Source: Aporhodopirellula sallentina SM41 (GTDB lineage Bacteria; Planctomycetota; Planctomycetia; Pirellulales; Pirellulaceae). Taken from it: DNA of 63,317 bases. The notes beneath the pieces are model-generated. The model did not search any database. It saw nothing but the letters and a program-made list of their open reading frames with translations, and had not been told where the DNA came from. Position 1 is the first letter of the stretch, and each line of letters starts with the position of its first letter. Made by a program: the position numbers and the translations under genes. Where the stretch lies: positions 1 to 63,317 of the forward strand of contig NZ_ANOH01000306.1 in NCBI RefSeq assembly GCF_000346505.1. Direction: 5' to 3'. Positions 29,101 through 38,100 of this stretch are shown here, piece after piece.

Positions 29101-32100
29101 TGCTTTCGTAGACGACTACACCGGGTTCAGAAAACAACGTTCCCGCGGAATTCTGTTCCAAGAACACAACCGAAGTGCCGCCCAATACCCCTTGATCAAA
29201 GAATAAGCTTTGGAAGGTGCTGATCGAAGCACCATCGGTCGCGGTGTAAACGATCGCATCAACCGGAGGAGCACCGATCGCGTCATTGAGCGGCGACGGA
29301 TCAACATCGGTCGCGATCGCCGTGGCGTCGAAGAACGCAATCGAGTTGCCTTCCACTACGGCATCAACATCGAGACTTAGGGCGTCACGGATAGCGAGTG
29401 CCAGATCCGCAGCACTGCTTTCAAACGCGTCACCACTGAATGCGACGGTTCCAGATATACCTGGACCACCGAAGCCGGCGAAACCGCCTGTGAATCCAAA
29501 ATCGACAAACTCAATTGTCGACGAACCGGTGGATGTTGTGACCGTGAGCGTCTGCCCGTCGACAATTTGCGAACCACTTGGGACCGTCATCCCGAGAAGC
29601 GAAACCGTACCGGTCGTTACCGGCGAACCACTGCTGATCGATGATGGAGCGGTCGAGTTTTGGAACCGAGCAACGACTTGGTTGCTACCCAGTGCTGCGG
29701 CCTCGGCAGCATTGGTAATCATGAACGCATCGCCGTCGTTCAGTTCACTTCCAGATGGGAAAACAACATCACGGCCAACGATGTTCTCGAGAATCACACT
29801 ATTGAAGTCATCACCCAGAATCACGGTCTGATCGCGATCAACGAGATCCTGCCCTGCCACGCCAACTAATTCGACGCTACCAAAGTGGGCCTGCATCGCA
29901 CCGGCGGTTGAGAAGTCAAACCGAATCCGGACGTTGCTGCTACCAGCAAGAGGTGACAAATCGGCGCGCACCTGACGCCATTGGTTCTCACCGTTGTCGT
30001 CGAACACCGTTTGAACCGGGATGCCGGTCTCGCTGTGATAATCGTACTCGTCGCTATTTGGCAACGAACGATACTCATCGTTGGTTGCCAACAGCCTCCA
30101 AACCCCATCGTCACCAGCACCGAACACTCGGAAACTGTCCCGCTGTGCTCGGTTTGGCGTGTAGTCGTCGTTGTCTTCGACCTCAAGGTGATAGCTGAAG
30201 TAGAGTGCCGGCTTGTCTTCCGAGGAATACTCCCGCAAATCGAACGGATCGGAAATGACACTTCCGTGACTACCACCCGGCGCGAGTTCGCCGAGAGGAT
30301 CTCCATCGGCACGCGAGAGAGTGTTAGTATCTTTCGAATTACCATTATCGATTTCAAACCCGAAGTAGAGGCTGCCACCACCGTTCGAATCTACCCGCGA
30401 TTGATCGTAATCGGTTTCTTGTCCGTGTCCGCCATCATCTCGACGATCAGTCGTTGAGTGCCACGGGTTCACTTCCAAATTGCTGAACGCGAGCCCAATT
30501 GGTGTTCGTCCCACCGACGCGCCCGTAATGTGACTAAGCTGAACCGCATAGCGACCTTCGTAGAACACCCTTGCCGGTTCGGTGGAGAACGTGCCGTCAT
30601 CGGCTTGCTCGAGCGTGAATGCATAGATCCAACCGTCATTAGTCGTCGCAAACAGCGTCTCACGGTAAGCTTGGTCTTCCACCGCCTGCGGCCCGAAGGT
30701 GACACTCGTAAAAATCGGCGTTGTTACGAAGTGATCCGGATGAGGCGTCACCGTTCCGTAGTAATCGGTCGGAATCACACGCTGATAACCCGCTGCCGTG
30801 CTGGTTAGGGGAGCATCCACGTTGTCGAATGGACTGAAAACATGAATTCCTCCCGCGTTAGTCGTCGCGACCAACGTGTTGAAGCTGTCGGGGAACGCGG
30901 CGATTCCCGAGATGTTTCCTCCGTCCGCACCTCGTGAGGCGTCAAACAATCCAGTGTCAACGATCCCAAATTCGACTTCATCGGAGGCGGGACCATAGAC
31001 GGTGTCATAAGGCGTCCCGTCCGCGAAGTCCCGATCGTTATCGTCGTTTGTACTTCCGCGGGATGTGATCTCACCGTCAATCGTAGCCGCTGAGTAAACA
31101 ATGTTATTTCGCAGCAATTGCGGAACCTCGCCCCCGCGACCGCCGTTATCACGGTTACCCACTACCCAGAACCGTTCGTTGTCGTTCACAGGGTTGTTGT
31201 TCAGCGTGGTGTTCCCATTGGATCGCGGAAACGCCAACGCCGTCACTAACAACTGAGCGTTCGGATCGGCCTCGACCGCACCGCCCGCTTCGTTGTTTCG
31301 CGAGAACGAAATCCCGTCGTCACCGTCATTGGTCGAGGCACCGTTGACGGGCGAGATATTGAGGTAGTTACCGGTGTTGCCATTGCTAGGTTGGTTGTTC
31401 GGAGGCAAGTTGTAGGTATACAACTCGCCGTCATCGCGAATCGCCATATTTGCAGTCGCCGGACCGAACTGGCCGATCAAACGTTCCATAGTCCCGGTGA
31501 ACGGGTTGAAGCTCGCCAGGGAGGTGGCATTGTTGCCCGAAATGCCTCCTTGATAGGAAACAAACAGTCGAATGTCGTCGAGGGTGTACGGAACGGGCGA
31601 CGCCTCACTGAACGCGGGTTCGAGAATCGGTCGCTCAGCAGTATCGTCAATAAACCGACTAACCAGTTCGACAGCTCCTTCGAAGGAATCTCGCGAGTAT
31701 GGTCGAATCGAATTGAGCGGACGCAGACGAACATTTGGGTCCGTAGCGTTCTGCTCAAAGAACTGATCCAATACCTCCGGCACGACCGCTTCACTGCTGA
31801 CGGCAACGTAGTAGGTGCCTTCGGGCAATTCGACAGGGCCGATGTAAGCGTCCGATGTACCGGCCGAGCCACCACTGAGGTTCGGCATGTCGATACCTTG
31901 TAACGGCCGCCCCTGATCGTCGGCCACGTTGCTATCGCGACTGACCAGAATCAATCGTCCCTGCGAATCGTAAACCGACAGGATCGTGTTCACCCGGGCT
32001 AATTCATCGGCATAGTCGATGTCGAACGTTGTGGTGACAAAACGATTCTCGCTATCGAACGTATCCGGCTCAATCTGCTGAGCGAACAAATCGACTTGAT

Positions 32101-35100
32101 AAACGTCGACATCCTCGAGTCGTTGATCGAGCAACGATGTGTACAACTGCGGATTGGACAACGAACTGTTCAGGTTGCCGATCTCGCCGGTCACGACCAA
32201 CGATCCGCGATCGGATGTCAGTAGGTTACCGAGCGGTTGGGCGGTATCGATCGATCCGTCCAAACGCGAGTCGACCGCTTCGCGAGTTTGCTCATCGCCG
32301 CTGTTGCGATCACCCGGTGTCGGATCGATGTAGATAACTTCTTCGCCGGCGGTTCCCGTCAGCGGGCTATGGAGTGCCGAACCGGCAACGTCGATCGCGG
32401 TGGTCGCATAACGAATATCAGCACCACGAATCGTCGAACCAGCCACCTCGTCGACGGCGTTCAAACGCAAGCCCAGTTCGTATTGGCCTTGAGTTTCCGA
32501 ATCAGCACTGCGAACTCGCACGTAGTACGTCGAGTCTTTTCCGATGTCGCCTGGCAAGACGACCCGCATACCTGCGTCGAGCACGTTGGGCGATTCCACA
32601 TTGCCGCTCGACAGACCGGTCGGCAACGACCGCACGTCATCGATGGACACGCCCTGCGAAAGAGCTTCGTTGACGAAAAGGGATTCATTCCCGATCGCTT
32701 CGGCGAGAGAGTTATCGCTGCGTGCGATGACCTCACCACCAACGGTGACCAATTCAATGACCGTATCGAGCCCGGTCGTGGTCTCATCGACGTCAAAGTA
32801 GACCGCCGTGCCACCCTTGGCCGAGAAGCGGTAGGTATCGATATCCTGATCTGCGGCCAGCGTTCCACGAACCGTGATTCCTAAACGCAGGTTTTCGTCG
32901 CCGGCGTATTCACTCTCAGCCAAAGCGCCGATGATCTGTGCGTTCTCAGGGGCGAGGTTCGTCGCGATCGCTCCCGCCTCGCTACGCTCACTCTCGTAAA
33001 CGTAGGCGACGTTACGGTCGTTGGCGTACGACTGCAATTGCAGACCGATCCAATCCCCGGCAGCGGCGGTTGAAATCTCATTGCCATTGGCATCAACGGG
33101 CAAACCGGTGTTGCTCGTATCGCGTTGCGAAAGCCCATCGGGAGTGAAACCGGCACCGACGGAACTGTCATTCAAACTCGTCATGACAACTGGGAAACCA
33201 GGTGCGCCCAACACCTGCAGCGTACCGCCGATTCGATCATCGATATCGAGCGGACGTCCGCCACCGACGAGCGTGCCGTTCGGTCCGAACTTCACAACCA
33301 ACGATTGATCCGCTTCGCTCCGCAGTCGCAGCGCCCCGTAGTAGTGATGCGTCAGCGAGAAGATGGGCCCTTCCACCACGTGAACAATATCGGTGTCATC
33401 CCACACGCTATCGGTGGTAACGATCTCGCTGCGAACCCGCATCCCGTTGATCGCGTTGTTACTGAGTTGGTTATCAGCCAACAACGGTCCTTGGTTGTCG
33501 AGTCGTGTGACATAGCGATCAACGCCTCCGGTTGAGCGACCGGCATCGGTAACACCCTGGAATTCGAGCGCATCCGGGTTGATGCTGACCGCAGCACCTT
33601 CCCCGTCGGCGATCACGTTTCCGATCAATACCGGCTGGGCACCACGGATGAAAATTGTCGACGAATCGTTGAAACCACGACCGACTCGCGTATCGAACGG
33701 ATCCGTATTTTCCGACGTGCCGTCTGCGTTGTTGGCGAAGACGGAATTCACCACTCGCACGTCTGCCTGCAAGATCTCCAACGCGTTGAAGTTAGCCAGC
33801 CCGCCTTCAATCGGTGCTTCACCACCGCCGTATCGAACGTCGACGTGATCGAAGCTACCCGTCGCTCCCTGACGCAGCATGATACCGCCCCAGTCACCGG
33901 CGGCCCCTTCGCTCGCTCCGTCATTGTTCGTATCGAATGTTCCACCGACGCCATACTCATCGTCGTTACGCGAGGTGAACACGATCGGCTTGGAATCGGT
34001 GCCTTCGGCGTAGAAGTCCGCTCCAAAGTCAACTTCGATGCGAGCGTTGTCGAGTTTGACGATCACGTTCGGATCGATCGTCAATCGCGCGTCGTAACGC
34101 GGCAGCAATTTCGCACCGCCGTCAGCTTGATCGCCCAACAGGCGTCCCAGGAAACTACCGTCACCAAATTGATTTCGACCGTCGTCGAACAGTTCTGTTT
34201 CACCCAAACGCAGTTCAGCAATCAGCGTGTATTCGCCGGACGCAGGATCTAATCGATACACGTTGGTTCCGATGAACTCCTCCGGGGCAACCGGAAGATT
34301 CTCCAGCAGGATTGCCCCGTCCTGCCCCGCAACGACCATCGACGTTGGCGCGCTGGCACGTGTTTCGCCACCGTAACGGTCTTCGAACGTGATGCGATAG
34401 TCGTACACACGATCCCGCTCGAGTTCGCCGGATCCGTCAAAGCTAGTTAGCGTAACCCCACCCGCATCCGGTGCCGCGATGATGTTCGGTGCTCCAGCTT
34501 TGGTTTGCCCCGTGTCTACCAACGTCCGACTAGAACGATCGAGTCGTTCGACCAACTCATAGGTAACGACGCCACCGACCACCGTACCACGGTACAGATT
34601 TCGTCCGGCAAATTCAGCCGGTGCGGTCGGAAGATTCTGCAACGTAATCGACCCGTCCGCGCTCAGGGTACGACGACCGGTCGGCAAACTGACCAACGAC
34701 TCGTCTCCTTCGATCGTTACAAACGTCAGCACGTATTCGTACTCACCCGCGGCGAGATCCCCATTCGTCGTCGAAGTGAACGTCACGTTACGAACGTCCG
34801 GTCGATCTTCCAACAACAACGGTCCGCCGGGCGATCCCGCGATCGTCAATACTTCGCTGATCGCGTGCACGATATCGGTATCGTCGAACCGACCGCTCAC
34901 GGTCAGTTCTTCGCGTTCGCCTGCAGCAGGCGTGTCGACTCTCACGAACAACCCATTGATGGTGTTTTCGGTGAGGTTATTGCCAACAATCTCAGGACCG
35001 ACACGGTCATAGTCGCTCGTAAACGGCGCAGCGACCTGGTAGCGAGGCGAATGGAAATTGTCTTCGCGGAAACTGTTCGGGTCGGCACTGATCGCGGCAC

Positions 35101-38100
35101 TCGCGCTGAACGAAATCTCGTTGTAGATCAGCGTCGGTCGACTTTCATCGAGTTGGATTGCCGACACCGGGGTCTCCCGGACGCCTGTTCGACCACCGCC
35201 GTACCGAATGTCTGCGTGCGAGACATAGTCGAGGAAGATCCCGTCGTCTTCCCAGTTGCCGCGACCTTCGGAGTTATCGATATCGTTGCGGAATTCGATC
35301 CCTGCCCAATGTCCGGCCGATGGGTTCGTTTGCAGCGAATTGGTATCGAAACCGACACTCTCATCGTCATAACTCGTGAAGATGACAGAGGATCCCGGCG
35401 TACCGAGCACCTGCAACGCCGCCAACGATCGGTCTTCATCAACCGATTCACTACCGACCACGATCTTGGAATCGCGGAACTTCAAGAGTGCCCCGGCATC
35501 GATCATCACCGTGACGTTCTTGGGAATCTCAAAGGTCTGTCCGTCGGCGAGAATTGCGTTGCTGCTACCGCCACGTCCAAACTCGTAGGCCCGGTTATCG
35601 GACTGGGCAAGCTGCGCTTCATCGATTGTCGGCGTGGCCGGATCGTCCACCGCGGTGACCAACCCGTCGTCGCCCGCCGAAGGCAACAAACGCACGAGGT
35701 CACCAGGCTGAGCCGCATCGAGGGCACGCGAAACAGTACGGTACGGCGCGTCCAAACTTCCATCGCCCGCGTCGTTCCCGTCGGCGTCTTTCACCACAAA
35801 GATCGTTCGAGGTGTCGTTGCGGCGGCATCATCCGGAGCGACTTTGAACCAGAAATTGAAATCCCCACCGGCTTCGCCGTCCGCGTCACCGTCGAGTCGA
35901 GTTCCGTTGGCATCCACCAACGCGTTGGAACTGGCGACTCCGATTGAAGAATCAAACGTAACTCGCAGTTCATAGTTGCCTTCACTGCGACCGTCGTTCG
36001 CCGTGCCGGCTTGCTCACCGTCGTAAGATTCATTTCCGGTGCTGCTGACGCCGATAACGTAGTCACCTGCCGACAGATCAACCTCTAAGTACGAGTCATC
36101 GCCGAATGAGTCATCGTTGCGAGCGACCAACTCAAAATTGGATGTCCCCCCGACACCTTGCGTGACCCGGAACAATTGAATGGTCGTGTCGAGCAGGCTC
36201 GTGTCAGAAAGTCGCTGTGCAAACGTCTCGAGCGAAAGACGACCGAGGATCGCATCATCAGCAACGTTCTCACCGACAGGAGCATCGACAGAGAACGAGT
36301 AGAAATCGACATCGCTACTTTCGGGACGATGCAGCGCCTGACCGATCGTGATGTCACTCTGGCTGAGGAAGTCAGGTTCACTCGGCAACAGCGGGAAGCC
36401 GGACGCGTCGGTGCGGATGTCACCATCGGATCCGTCGCTGAAATTCCCATCGTTGCTGTAGATCTCGCTATTGGGTTCGTCCGGGCTGCTGCCGCCGGCC
36501 GCGACACCATCGGGCAGTTCAAAGAGGTTGCCGATCCCCAACAGGTTGCCGACTCCGCGGAGGGCTTCGACAAACCAACTCGGTCGGGCGTCGGGCGACA
36601 AACCGTAACCGTCGTACCAACCTTCATCGGCTTCCAAGACGAGAACGCCCCGCGACGGATCACGTTCGTTGACACGGTACAAACTATACGGAGTCCCTTC
36701 ACCGGCACCGGTATCGGCCGTTTGCTGAATCGCTCGCAAGTCACCGGTAACAATCTGCAGTCCGGAATCTTCCGTCTCGACGAACTTCACACCGAGGTGC
36801 TGTTCATAGAGATCGAAAATCTCTCGGGCACGTTCCTTTTGCGCCGACGTGATTGCTGTGTCGAGCGGTCGACCTTGTGCGTCGTTTCCGTAGAGAGTGG
36901 CAAAGTTATAGGGAAAGACGTTGATACCGGTGGTGGTATCAATGCGACCGACCATGCTGTCGTCGCGACGATACTCTCGCGAGCCCGGGGCTTCATACGC
37001 ACCCGGCCACGGTGGAACGTAGCTCCCCGAGTTTTGGATCGAACCGCCCTGCACCAAAACACTTTGGATACCGCCGGCAGGATCGAAACGAATCTCTTCC
37101 GTCTTCACCGTCTGGACCGGTCCAGCCACTGTCTCATCGATGACCACAACGTCGCTGCTGTCGAACGAATCATTGGACGGTACCGTCGTCGGGTTACCAC
37201 TCTCGTCGAGTGCCTCGGTTCCTTCCCCTGGTACTTGCAACACCGTCGGCGCGTCGGGCAACGCATCGCCACTGCCGACGCGCAAGCGGAACGTCCCCAC
37301 GCCGTCCGCGTTGCCGGTTAAAACAGACAGGTCATCGGAGAACCGAAGAATCGCCAATGCCTGCGTCGGATCATAAATCACCGTCTCGGGCTGCAGACGC
37401 AGATCGTCCGTGTTGTCGACCGTTTCCTCGGTCAGGAACAACTGATAGAACTCCGGCCGAACGACCGGCAGGGTCGACGTGGTTTGACCGGACTCCGGCG
37501 TCGCGCTGTTGGTGATCGTTCCCGCGCTCGGGTTGGAGAGCGGGTCGTTGTTGAAGTAAACGTGAACTTCGTTGCGCGCTTGGTCCCGATTTCCGGCGAC
37601 GCCCGAAACCGGTTGTGGAACGACGGCAACAACACGCGGACCAACTTCGACTTCGAAATCGATGTTCAACGACGGAGTCGCCGAATCGACTTGGTCGGCC
37701 GGCAAGATCGCGTTTCCGTCGGTGTCACGAAGCGCGGTGATGTTCGTGTTGATCGAACCGCCGTTGGCGAACACGTCGTTGTTATTGACGTCATCGTAAC
37801 CTGCGATCTGGATTCGGTACCGATCGTCCGGCAACGCCTCGACGAACCGTGAAACGACGACGCGGTCACCGACTTCATCATCGGCAAACCCTTGGAACCC
37901 CGGCTGAATCAGAAACTCGTTCCCGTCATCAAAAGTTCCATCCCCACCGGAACCAATGATGCGAATCCCACCGAGCGTTGATTCATCGAGCCGGGACGTG
38001 CCGTCAAATCGGAACGTCAACTCACGCGGTGCCGAGTCGAGTCGGTTTTCGGTACTCGTCCCATCGAGCCGGATCTGCGAATCCGCTCCCGCCTCGACAC

